Assembly (NCBI RefSeq): GCF_904846715.1 | Contig: NZ_CAJHBU010000016.1 | Coordinates: forward strand, 1-64,000 | DNA: 64,000 nt | Direction of reading: 5' to 3' | DNA from: Psychrobacter vallis | GTDB lineage: Bacteria; Pseudomonadota; Gammaproteobacteria; Pseudomonadales; Moraxellaceae | Part shown: positions 17,641 to 25,480 of the stretch, in pieces | How the letters are laid out: every line of letters begins with the position of its first letter | Position numbering within the stretch: position 1 is the first letter of the stretch | Program-made: the position numbers and the translations under genes | The notes under the pieces: generated by a model | What the model saw: the letters and a program-made list of their open reading frames with translations, nothing else | Database searches by the model: none | What the model was told of the DNA's origin: nothing

Positions 17641-17966
17641 TACCTGCTCCTATGGATCAATCTGTTGGTTAATTTACGGTTACTATTATTACTGAAGAAT
17701 TGTTATAAAAAGATGGCGATCAATTGCTATTTATTGGCTGTGTTTTATCGATTTGTCTTGCTGCACGTTAAATCCACTGTATTCAATAGGCGTAGTAAGC
17801 AAAAATTAACGGCGGTGTATTCTACCAGCTTTTTGGCAGTTGCTCATAGAGAACCTCTCTGGATTTGACTATCATAATTTAATGAACGCAACAGCATAAT
17901 TTAATGAACGCAACAGATTAACACCACATTGCAAGCGAAAAACTTTCGGACCGATTCGAAGACAAA
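17641..17966. other. Spacer upstream of pgk with a tandem duplication
   Basis: No ORF of interest. It should carry the pgk promoter. It includes the 22-bp tandem duplication (17873-17916) listed separately. Confidence 0.5.
17873..17916. repeat. Perfect 22-bp tandem duplication
   Basis: CATAATTTAATGAACGCAAC plus AG occurs twice back to back (17873-17894 and 17895-17916) with no mismatch, 50 bases before the MITE-like element. It looks like a recent slippage or repair event. Confidence 0.9.
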
Positions 17967-18250
17967 TTAGGGCGTGTTGAGCATTCGACCATGGCACTGA
18001 CAGAGACTATTTTTTTAGGCAATTCGAAGGTAAAAATAGTAAGTATAGTTATTCTATACGGCTATTTTTAACAATGAAGCGGCAAAAAAGAGTCCTGTCC
18101 CCTGTTTTTATGATTGGGGCTGATGCTAAAACTGCCCCATACGGTGTTGCAAGCCTCGCTAAGGTATTAACATTATCATCGACTTGCGCCTTGTCTGGAA
18201 CAATTTTAGCAATCAGCAGTGCCTATTTGTGAATATCAAACACGCCCTAA
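17967..18250 (+). mobile_element. MITE-like non-coding element, copy A
   Basis: 284 bases bounded by TTAGGGCGTGTTGAGCATTC at the left and the reverse complement of TTAGGGCGTGTTTGATATTC at the right. It has no substantial ORF. The whole element is repeated in inverse orientation at 59365-59634 with about 85-90 percent identity by eye. If the mobile part is GGGCGTGTT...ACGCCC it is flanked by TA on both sides, as for elements that target TA. Copy A has about a dozen extra bases (CTGTTTTTATGATTGGGG versus TTTCAGG). No transposase is present in the window, so mobility in trans is inferred. Confidence 0.8.
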
Positions 18251-18336
18251 ATATCAGTAACACTTTGTGGTGGTACTCATCAGTTAGCCTCTTTAAAATA
18301 GAACCGTTAACAATAAAAATTCATTAGGAGAATACA

Positions 18337-18666
18337 ATGAGTATCGATCTAAATGCTGCTAAGCAAAGTTTATTAAAACTGAAAGATGAATACGAAACTC
18401 GAATCGACAAAATCGAAGATCATATTCAAAACCCACAAGACGATCTGAATGAGCATTGGGAGGATCAAGCGATTTCTTATCGTCAGAACGACATGCGCAA
18501 GAACCTTATGGGTGAAGCACGTCAAAGCTTAGTTCACGTCGAGAATGCCTTAAGCCGCATTGAAAATGGCACTTATGGTGCGTGTGAAGTATGCGGCGAA
18601 AAAATCGAAGAGCAACGCCTAGAAGCACTTCCTTATGCGACCTTATGTATGGATCATGCGGCATAG
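18337..18666 (+). CDS. DksA/TraR-type zinc-finger protein
   Basis: A 109-residue protein of the TraR/DksA family, which can bind the secondary channel of RNA polymerase. The N-terminal half is a predicted coiled coil (KLKDEYETRIDKIEDHIQNP). The C-terminal finger is CEVCGEKIEEQR followed by LEALPYATLCMDH, i.e. Cys-x2-Cys-x17-Cys-x2-His; the usual fourth cysteine is histidine. TAGGAG lies 7 bases before the ATG. It is shorter than E. coli DksA (151 residues), so it is probably a paralogue and not the main DksA. Acidic residues DD at 34-35 (PQDDLNEHWED) could mark the coiled-coil tip. Promoter effects are inferred from the family only. Confidence 0.88.
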   Translation: MSIDLNAAKQSLLKLKDEYETRIDKIEDHIQNPQDDLNEHWEDQAISYRQNDMRKNLMGEARQSLVHVENALSRIENGTYGACEVCGEKIEEQRLEALPYATLCMDHAA

Positions 18667-18717
18667 TATGGCGGTCAGTCCTACTACTTTTAGGGTAGTC
18701 ATTATTCAGGTTTGCTA

Positions 18718-19386
18718 TTATAAAGCAGGCTTATTCCAATTGGAAAATGCCTGCTGCCATTGCTGACAGCGATTTGCGATGCGCTCTACTGGCAAATCCA
18801 TAATATCGCCAACGACCGCCACATACGTAATGGGCAAACCTACCAGCTCTGAGACGTTTTCTGCCGTCAGTCCCCCTATCACGCACATCGCTATACCCTG
18901 CTGACAACCTTGCATCAGCTGCGACCGAGAAACAATATCAGCGTTTGGCTTAGTTGTAGAAGTAAAAACAGCACCCATTGCCGCGTAACTTGCCCCATCA
19001 TTTTTCGCCTCAGCAACCAAATCCATATCACCGTGACAAGTGCGGCCGATGATCTGATCTGAGGCTAATTGCTGTTTAGCGTCACTAATATCGCCATCGG
19101 TTTGACCCAAATGCACACCAACGCCAAGCTTTTTTGCCAAATCAATGCCATCATTTATGACAACTGCCACGTTATGAGCTTTGGCCAAAGTAACTATTTT
19201 TAGCGCTTCTTCATAAAGTCTTGCTTCACCATCAGGCAATGTCAGTGTTTGTTTGCGCCTAACTTGTAATAACGCGATCAACCCTGTTGCCAATGCTGCC
19301 TCCAATTTCTGATAAAGAAGTGCAAATTCATCGTCATTGGTCAGTAAATATAGTCGCGGCATAGGAGAAGTCAATGATTGAATCAT
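18718..19386 (-). CDS. thiE: Thiamine phosphate synthase ThiE
   Basis: Couples HMP-pyrophosphate and thiazole phosphate to thiamine monophosphate. Visible family motifs are PRLYLLTNDDEF near the N-terminus, LLQVRRKQ, VVINDGIDLAKKLGVGVHLG, the Gly-rich IGRTCHGDMDL (usual form IG-S-H), YAAMGAVFTSTTKP and VIGGLTAENVSEL. The reading frame is open to 19548, but a rho-independent terminator lies at 19416-19443 inside that extension, and CAAGG sits 9 bases before the ATG at 19386. I therefore start there (about 222 residues, typical). It is downstream of the PBP7 gene but separated by that terminator. No TPP riboswitch-like structure is visible in the short leader. Confidence 0.92.
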   Translation of the reverse strand: MIQSLTSPMPRLYLLTNDDEFALLYQKLEAALATGLIALLQVRRKQTLTLPDGEARLYEEALKIVTLAKAHNVAVVINDGIDLAKKLGVGVHLGQTDGDISDAKQQLASDQIIGRTCHGDMDLVAEAKNDGASYAAMGAVFTSTTKPNADIVSRSQLMQGCQQGIAMCVIGGLTAENVSELVGLPITYVAVVGDIMDLPVERIANRCQQWQQAFSNWNKPAL

Positions 19387-19415
19387 GTTATGCATCCTTG
19401 ATTTCAACAAAATAA

Positions 19416-19443
19416 AAAGGCTGTTATATAACATAACAGCCTC
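19416..19443 (-). terminator. Terminator between the PBP7-type peptidase gene and thiE
   Basis: On the minus strand AGGCTGTTAT-GTTAT-ATAACAGCCT is followed by TTTTTATT. It ends the peptidase message and rules out the long N-terminal extension of thiE. Confidence 0.9.
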
Positions 19444-19501
19444 TTTATAAATGCTTACTTTTTTATAAATACTACTTTTTATAAAAATTTGAGCAATAAG
19501 C

Positions 19502-20584
19502 TTACACTGTGCGGCGAGTCGCCAAACTGTTGAGAATGTTTTTTGCATCGCCCCAACGCGTGGCTGAGCTGTTCGCTCCTAATATGACAATAATAGCTGG
19601 GCGATTATTCACACGCGTTTCCATTACCACACAACGGCCTGCTTCATTGATGAAGCCTGTTTTTGAAATACCAATTGGATAAGCACCATCACGAACTAGG
19701 CTACTGGTATTATTGGCTTTATAAGTACGATTACCACTAGAGTAATTAGAAACATAAAAGTCATAATTTTTGGTGGTAGAAAAACGACGAATCACATCGT
19801 AATTACCAGCAGCACGTACCATTTTTACCAAGTCTTTCGATGAAGCCACGTTACGCTTATCAAGACCCGTTGGATCACCAAAGAAAGCCGTGGTCATACC
19901 CAAATCTTGAGCTTTGCGGTTCATCGCACGCATAAAGGCGCTATAGCCACCTGGATAGTTACGGGCAAGACTCTTCGCTGCTGGGTTTTCTGACTTCATT
20001 AATGCCATTAACAGCATTTCAGCACGATTGAGACGGTCGCCTGATTTGAGGTTTGAGCTGGCACGCTTAGGGCCGACAAAATCCTCTGGATCAAGTGTAA
20101 GCTCTTCACGCATATCGAGACCAGCATCCAACACAACCATCGCCGTCATTACTTTGCTAATACTGGCCATAGGACGGGCAATATCAGCGTCTTTTTCGTA
20201 AATAGATTCACCCGTTTCGGCATCAATAACCGCGACACTACGCGAATCCACACTGATTGGAATCATGTCACTACTACCGAATGCGCCGCGGTAAGTCGTA
20301 TTATAGCGATTACTACTATTGTTACTGCTACTACCGAAATTATTGGCATTAGTGATGGTGGTCGTACCATAGCCGCTATCCACTTTTTTGATAGCAGAGC
20401 CATTGGATTTGTACATAATATTGCGGGCTTCAGACAAACTATCAGCACCGCCCCAACTCATACGGGCACTAGAGCCAGTATCAGTGCTACCATTAATAGT
20501 AAGTGCGGCTTGTGCAACACTGCCCAAACTCAATGAAATCATAGCAGCGATCAATTGCTGTTTGGTTAATGGTAGTTGCTTCAT
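19502..20584 (-). CDS. pbpG: D-alanyl-D-alanine endopeptidase / serine hydrolase (PBP7 type, S11)
   Basis: Periplasmic low-molecular-weight penicillin-binding protein acting on peptidoglycan cross-links. From the ATG at 20584 (AGGAGG 7 bases upstream) the protein begins MKQLPLTKQQLIAAMISLSL with a cleavable signal ending near AQA. A Ser/Asn/Gly-rich segment follows (about 30-100). Then come the S11 active-site motifs: SISK in MASISKVMTAM, SEN in MKSENPAAKSL, and KTG in ISKTGFINEAGRC. Total length is about 360 residues; the poly-Ser/Asn linker makes it longer than E. coli PBP7 (about 310). It is divergent from the response-regulator gene at 20998. Endopeptidase versus carboxypeptidase activity cannot be told from sequence alone. 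Confidence 0.88.
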   Translation of the reverse strand: MKQLPLTKQQLIAAMISLSLGSVAQAALTINGSTDTGSSARMSWGGADSLSEARNIMYKSNGSAIKKVDSGYGTTTITNANNFGSSSNNSSNRYNTTYRGAFGSSDMIPISVDSRSVAVIDAETGESIYEKDADIARPMASISKVMTAMVVLDAGLDMREELTLDPEDFVGPKRASSNLKSGDRLNRAEMLLMALMKSENPAAKSLARNYPGGYSAFMRAMNRKAQDLGMTTAFFGDPTGLDKRNVASSKDLVKMVRAAGNYDVIRRFSTTKNYDFYVSNYSSGNRTYKANNTSSLVRDGAYPIGISKTGFINEAGRCVVMETRVNNRPAIIVILGANSSATRWGDAKNILNSLATRRTV

Positions 20585-20587
20585 CAT

Positions 20588-20997
20588 TATGCCTCCTGCT
20601 GTCGTTATCACGCCAATGACCTACTGTCTGACGCCATGAACGTACGTAGCGTTTATGGATGTGTTTGTAAGTACTCGTATAGAGTTTTTATATTTTTAGT
20701 GTATCATGGTTTAGATTTAAGTCTAAGGTATCAAGCTGATTTAATGGTTTATTTTGGACTCATTCAAATTTTGCTACAACCACTTTATATTACAGAAACA
20801 TTAATTCACATTTTAGCAATATATCTTAACTCTATGAGCACTCATCATCCGCTTTTTGTTATATAAAGTCATGATATCTGTATAATATAGTAGCAATATT
20901 TTACATTGATAAAAATTAAAAACTCAAGCGATGTAGACGTATTTTCCCTATCCTGTTGGCAAAACCTTCATTCTGACAAATAATAAAGAGTTTAGTT
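20588..20997. other. Divergent spacer between pbpG and the LuxR-type regulator gene
   Basis: About 410 AT-rich bases, no ORF. TATAAT at 20881-20886 with TTGTTA at 20856 (19-base spacing) is a weak promoter candidate for the rightward signalling operon. Confidence 0.4.
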
Positions 20998-21633
20998 ATG
21001 ATTAAAGTATTGGTAGTAGATGATCATGATTTGGTACGAATGGGTATTAGCCGTATGTTATCAGACAGTGCTGACATCGAAGTGATTGGCGAAGCAGACA
21101 GCGGTGATATGGCCATTAAGCTGGCCAAACAATTGCGCCCTGATGTAGTTTTACTGGATGTTAATATGCCTAATATTGGCGGACTTGAAGCCACCAAACG
21201 CTTGGTTCAATTAGATATGGGTATCAAGATATTAGCAGTCAGCAGTATGTCAGCGCAGCCTTATCCTTCAATGCTTATAAAAGCAGGTGTTAACGGCTAT
21301 ATCACTAAAGGGACTCCGCTTGATGAGATGATCATAGCTGTCAAAAAAGTCTATCAAGGCAGTCGTTATTTTAGTCAAGATGTCGCCGAACAGTTGGCTG
21401 ATGTTTTGTTATCAGATAATGCCAGCTCACCTTTTAATTTATTAAGTGATCGCGAAAAACAAGTAGCCATGATGGTGGTTAATTGTCAAAGCCCGCAGCA
21501 AATCGCAGACCAGTTATTTGTCAGTGTCAAAACCATCAATACTTATCGCTACCGTATTTATGAAAAGGTCGGTGTGGATAGTGATGTCAAATTGACCCAT
21601 CTGGCGATTCGTCATGGTCTGATTCAACCGTAA
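20998..21633 (+). CDS. LuxR/NarL-type response regulator, GacA/UvrY-like
   Basis: A 211-residue response regulator. The receiver domain (about 1-120) has the acidic pair VVDDHD at 8-9, the phospho-accepting Asp54 in VVLLDVNMPNIGG, Ser in AVSSM near 82, and Lys near 104 (YITKGTP). The C-terminal NarL/LuxR helix-turn-helix (about 146-205) has LSDREKQVAMMVV and VSVKTINTYRYRIYEK. Overall it resembles GacA/UvrY/SirA. The next gene, a PilS-like kinase, starts only 36 bases after the stop, so the regulator is probably cotranscribed with pilS-pilR. Whether it takes phosphate from that kinase or from a GacS elsewhere is unknown. Confidence 0.9.
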   Translation: MIKVLVVDDHDLVRMGISRMLSDSADIEVIGEADSGDMAIKLAKQLRPDVVLLDVNMPNIGGLEATKRLVQLDMGIKILAVSSMSAQPYPSMLIKAGVNGYITKGTPLDEMIIAVKKVYQGSRYFSQDVAEQLADVLLSDNASSPFNLLSDREKQVAMMVVNCQSPQQIADQLFVSVKTINTYRYRIYEKVGVDSDVKLTHLAIRHGLIQP

Positions 21634-21669
21634 TTTTTTTAGCAACTCTCCTTGTATTACGGTCAACTT

Positions 21670-23460
21670 ATGAAGCCTGCTCCTCGAATTCTCGCTATCC
21701 TTTCTCATTATTTACACCGCGATGATACCTTAGCCCTGCCGCAATTGCGTCGCTTAGGACTGATTTACAGCAGCTACCGCTTCATCGTCAGCTTATTCTC
21801 TATGCTGATAGTCTATATTAGCGCGCGCTCTGATATTAGTCCGACGTTACCGAGCTTTTTGCAACAAACGGTTCTGAGTTTTTATGTATTACTGAGCTTA
21901 ATTTTACTCGGATTGTTTTACGTCGTCTCTAAACAGATGCGCCGGCAGCTGGCTTTTGGCTTGGCATTAGACGTCATTATTCTCAGTTTACTGCTTTATA
22001 CAGCGGGCGCTCCTGACTTACAGTTGACCATGCTATATATGGTCGTGGTAGCAGCCAGCTTTATGCTTTTGCATGGTTCACAAGCATTAATCATCACCCT
22101 ACTTGCTATCATTTTCGTTATTTACCAGCAATTTTTTTATGCCATTGCCAATAGTATGAGCTTGGCCAATTTGGGGGATGCACTGCTCATGTCAGCCAGC
22201 TTTTTGGCAATTGGTTGCTTGAGTTGGTCTATTTCACAGCGGTTGGTACAACTTGAAAAGGTGGCAGCCAGTCATGCCAAAGAAGTTGAACGACTGAATG
22301 TCATCAATCAAGAAGTCATTACGCAAATGATTAATGGCGTCATCGTCATCGATGAGCAACGTATCGTCTTAGCAAACCTTGCGGCGCATCAATTACTCAG
22401 CGTTTCAGCTAACCCATCGGTATCGTTGCATCCTACCTTTATAGATATAGAAGATGCGCAGAATACTCACCGCAACGCGCTCTTATCTCACTTTCAGCAG
22501 CAGCTCAGCAAACAGCACGCCCAGCTATTCAAAGCTTGCTTGTCAGTGGCGGCTGGTCAATCGCGCGCCTTTATTTATGACTTACCTGCGGTAGCAAACG
22601 CCTCAATATTTGGTAAATTACGTGTACAAATCATTCCATTAAAAGACAACAGTAAATTAATACTGCTAGAAGATTTACGCCGTGAGCAAGCCAATGCGCA
22701 ACAATTAAAATTGGCGTCTTTGGGGCAATTGACAGCCAGTATCGCTCATGAAATAAGAAACCCATTGGCAGCCATCTCACAAGCCAGTCAACTACTGATG
22801 GAAGATGTAGTAGAAAGCAATATAGAGAAGTCGGCGGATGACAGCATGGTGGCGAACACTGCAAATAATGATGAGACAGGCAATCATGAACTTTATAAAA
22901 TGATATTTTCACAAACGAAGCGTGTAAACCGTATTATTGAAGACGTTTTAAAACTGTCTCGCCAGCAAACCGCAAATCAGCAGTCAATTGTCTTGGCTGA
23001 ATGGATGCCAACGTTTTTAGAAAACTACTTTAGAGAACACGACGTTTTTCTACACGTAAAAACACAACCGACCATATCATTCGATACTCACCAATTAGAG
23101 CAAGTCTTAATCAATTTAATTAACAATGGCTTGCGTTATAGTAGCTACGCCCACCCTCATGCTTATGTGGAAATCGAGATTTATTGTGCTGATAACGATG
23201 TTATAATTGATATTCTAGACGGTGGTACTGGTGTTGGCTTCGAGGATTTACAACATTTGTTCAATCCGTTTTTTACAACGGATCAATCAGGCACAGGGTT
23301 AGGATTGTATTTATCGCAAGCCTTTTGTGAAGCCAATCAAGCACGTCTGCTCTATATACCTGAGCATACAAAAACTTGCTTTCGCTTGATAGCACCTGCT
23401 GTCAACTCTGACACAAGTATAAATATAGCAGAAAGCAACTTTAATGAACGCTTTTTGTAA
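21670..23460 (+). CDS. pilS: Sensor histidine kinase, PilS-like
   Basis: Membrane histidine kinase of about 596 residues from the ATG at 21670; the frame opens at a TTG at 21652. Six hydrophobic segments occupy about residues 25-195, as in PilS. A PAS-like region (about 215-320) follows. Then comes the HisKA H-box ASIAHEIRNPLAAISQASQL with the phospho-acceptor His near residue 358. The ATP-binding domain has N-box QVLINLINNGLRYS, G1 ILDGGTGVGF and G2 SGTGLGLYLSQAF. A 25-residue Ser/Asn/Asp-rich insert follows the H-box. No strong ribosome site is seen, suggesting translation coupled to the upstream regulator. PilS senses pilin levels in Pseudomonas; no pilA lies in this window. Confidence 0.87.
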   Translation: MKPAPRILAILSHYLHRDDTLALPQLRRLGLIYSSYRFIVSLFSMLIVYISARSDISPTLPSFLQQTVLSFYVLLSLILLGLFYVVSKQMRRQLAFGLALDVIILSLLLYTAGAPDLQLTMLYMVVVAASFMLLHGSQALIITLLAIIFVIYQQFFYAIANSMSLANLGDALLMSASFLAIGCLSWSISQRLVQLEKVAASHAKEVERLNVINQEVITQMINGVIVIDEQRIVLANLAAHQLLSVSANPSVSLHPTFIDIEDAQNTHRNALLSHFQQQLSKQHAQLFKACLSVAAGQSRAFIYDLPAVANASIFGKLRVQIIPLKDNSKLILLEDLRREQANAQQLKLASLGQLTASIAHEIRNPLAAISQASQLLMEDVVESNIEKSADDSMVANTANNDETGNHELYKMIFSQTKRVNRIIEDVLKLSRQQTANQQSIVLAEWMPTFLENYFREHDVFLHVKTQPTISFDTHQLEQVLINLINNGLRYSSYAHPHAYVEIEIYCADNDVIIDILDGGTGVGFEDLQHLFNPFFTTDQSGTGLGLYLSQAFCEANQARLLYIPEHTKTCFRLIAPAVNSDTSINIAESNFNERFL

Positions 23461-23550
23461 ATAACACGTCCGCCCTATATTAAATCTTCTGCTAATAAAT
23501 TCTGCTGATTTTTTGATATTTTACAGCTATTGAATTCGATGAGATGATGT

Positions 23551-25263
23551 ATGACAACAACCGCGCTAGTCGTTGATGACGAAGTGGATCTATGCCGATT
23601 GATGCAAATTACCTTGACCAAAATGGGCATCAAAAGTGATGTGGCTTATACGTTGGCACAAGCAAGATCATTCTGGCAAAAAAATGATTATGACTTTTGC
23701 TTAACTGATTTGAAGTTACCTGATGGATCAGGATTGGAGTTGGTAAAAGAAGTGAGCAATAGCTCTCATACTCCCATAGCTGTGATTACAGCGCATGGTA
23801 GTATGGATTTGGCTATTGAGGCGCTAAAGCTCGGGGCTTTTGATTTCGTCAACAAACCACTTGAGTTACCACGTCTGCGTCAGTTGGTAGAGAACGCCTT
23901 AAAGGTCATTCATCAAGACAATGAAGCAAAAACCACACCTGAATGCTCCCCTGAGCAAAAACTGTTAGACAGCCGATTGATTGGTGACTCGGCCGTGATG
24001 CACCCGCTCAAACATACGATTTTAAAATTGGCACGCTCACAAGCACCTGTGTTTTTATCAGGTGCTTCAGGTACGGGTAAGGAAGTGGTTTCTAGGTTGA
24101 TTCATGATTTAAGCCCACGCAGAGATGGCAGCTTTGTGCCAGTCAACTGTGGGGCGATACCCTCGGAGCTGATGGAGTCAGAGTTTTTTGGTCATAAAAA
24201 AGGCAGCTTTACCGGTGCTGTGGCTGATAAACAAGGCTTGTTTCAACAGGCCAATGGCGGGACGTTGTTTTTGGATGAAGTGGCAGACCTACCTTTGGCG
24301 ATGCAAGTTAAATTACTACGTGCTATCCAAGAAAAAACGGTGAGAGCCATTGGTGATACCAAAGAAACTCCTGTTGATATTCGGATCTTATCCGCCACCC
24401 ATAAAAACCTGAATCAGTTGGTGGAAGATGGTGCGTTCAGACAAGATTTGTATTACCGTATCAATGTGATTGAATTAAAGCTGCCAACGCTTAATGCGCG
24501 CCGTGACGACATACCCGTTTTGGCTGAGCATTTTTTGGCCATGATTACGAGTGAATGGCAATTAGAAACGCCCCCATCCTTGACCATAGAGGCTTATGAG
24601 CGCTTGCAAAACCATAACTTCGCTGGTAACGTCCGTGAGCTACGCAATGTACTGGAGCGCGCCGTGACTTTAGCGGAAACGTCACTCATCGACGTGAACC
24701 ACTTAGGCCTTCCTGATATTGAAGAGGATGTGAATCATGAAATTAATATTTTTAAAGATCAGAGTAAACCTACCGCCATTAATAATACGCAACAATCTGA
24801 CCAAAAAACAGAAGATCAAATCCTCCCTCAATCGATAGGAAGTCAAGCAACGACTATCCAGCCTACGAATGAAATAACGCCTGAAAAACCTAAGCAGGTG
24901 ACGACTAACTTACATCCGTATCGCACTCATACTCAGCACTATCCGTCAATGACACAGCGACCAGCAGCCAATAGTATAGAAGACTCAGTCAACCTAAACG
25001 CTCATGACGGCTCAGGAACTAGTGAGACTAATCAGCAACTGGCAAACGAAAAGGTAAATCATAGCAATTTAACCGACAGTGAATTGCCACTTCGAGGGTT
25101 AGAGCACTATTTACAAGAACAAGAGCGACAGCTGATTATTACCGCGCTGAAACAAACTGGCTGGAATAAAACTCATGCAGCCAAACTGTTAGGAACAACT
25201 TTTCGCTCTTTACGCTATCGTATGAAAAAATTAGAAATCGATGAAGATCAATCTGAACCGTAA
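23551..25263 (+). CDS. pilR: Sigma54-dependent response regulator, PilR-like
   Basis: NtrC-family activator of 570 residues. The receiver has VVDDEVD at 7-13 and phospho-Asp53 in CLTDLKLPDGSG. The AAA+ domain has Walker A LSGASGTGKEVVSRL near 170 (Ala where Glu is usual), the sigma54-contact loop KKGSFTGA near 218, Walker B GGTLFLDEVADLP, and the arginine finger block FRQDLYYRINV. A Fis-type HTH ends the chain (TGWNKTHAAKLLGTTFRSLR). Between the AAA+ domain and the HTH is a polar, Gln/Asn/Thr-rich linker of roughly 110-120 residues, making it much longer than the ~446-residue P. aeruginosa PilR. In Pseudomonas PilR drives pilA from a sigma54 promoter; here the target is unknown. Confidence 0.88.
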   Translation: MTTTALVVDDEVDLCRLMQITLTKMGIKSDVAYTLAQARSFWQKNDYDFCLTDLKLPDGSGLELVKEVSNSSHTPIAVITAHGSMDLAIEALKLGAFDFVNKPLELPRLRQLVENALKVIHQDNEAKTTPECSPEQKLLDSRLIGDSAVMHPLKHTILKLARSQAPVFLSGASGTGKEVVSRLIHDLSPRRDGSFVPVNCGAIPSELMESEFFGHKKGSFTGAVADKQGLFQQANGGTLFLDEVADLPLAMQVKLLRAIQEKTVRAIGDTKETPVDIRILSATHKNLNQLVEDGAFRQDLYYRINVIELKLPTLNARRDDIPVLAEHFLAMITSEWQLETPPSLTIEAYERLQNHNFAGNVRELRNVLERAVTLAETSLIDVNHLGLPDIEEDVNHEINIFKDQSKPTAINNTQQSDQKTEDQILPQSIGSQATTIQPTNEITPEKPKQVTTNLHPYRTHTQHYPSMTQRPAANSIEDSVNLNAHDGSGTSETNQQLANEKVNHSNLTDSELPLRGLEHYLQEQERQLIITALKQTGWNKTHAAKLLGTTFRSLRYRMKKLEIDEDQSEP

Positions 25264-25284
25264 TATCAAAAAGTTATTTTGCTT

Positions 25285-25430
25285 TATATGGCAGATACCA
25301 AATAAAATGGACGCGCAATATCATAACGTGGGACTGGTAAAAATTTTTCTTGCTTGCTGTGCCTGCCCAGACAAAGGCTACAAAAATTTGTACCAGTTCT
25401 GCTGTATCTCTTTTAGATTGACCTAACTAT
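25285..25430 (+). repeat. Full copy of the ~145-bp palindromic repeat between convergent pilR and ctpA
   Basis: Left end TATATGGCAGATACCAAATA, core GGGACTGGTAAAAATTTTTC, TTGCTTGCTGTGCC, CAGACAAAGGCTACAAAAAT, TTTGTACCAGTTCTGCTGTA. The core folds into a long stem, ACTGGTA / TACCAGT. No other terminator is seen in this convergent gap, so it may serve that role. Confidence 0.85.
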
Positions 25431-25480
25431 CGTTAATATAATATAAAATAAATACGCGATATTATGCGGTTAAGCCGCCG

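Noticed and set aside
19387-19548. N-terminal extension of ThiE up to 19548
   Set aside because: It would run through a clear terminator (19416-19443) and into the end of the peptidase gene. The ATG at 19386 has a ribosome site and gives the usual family length.
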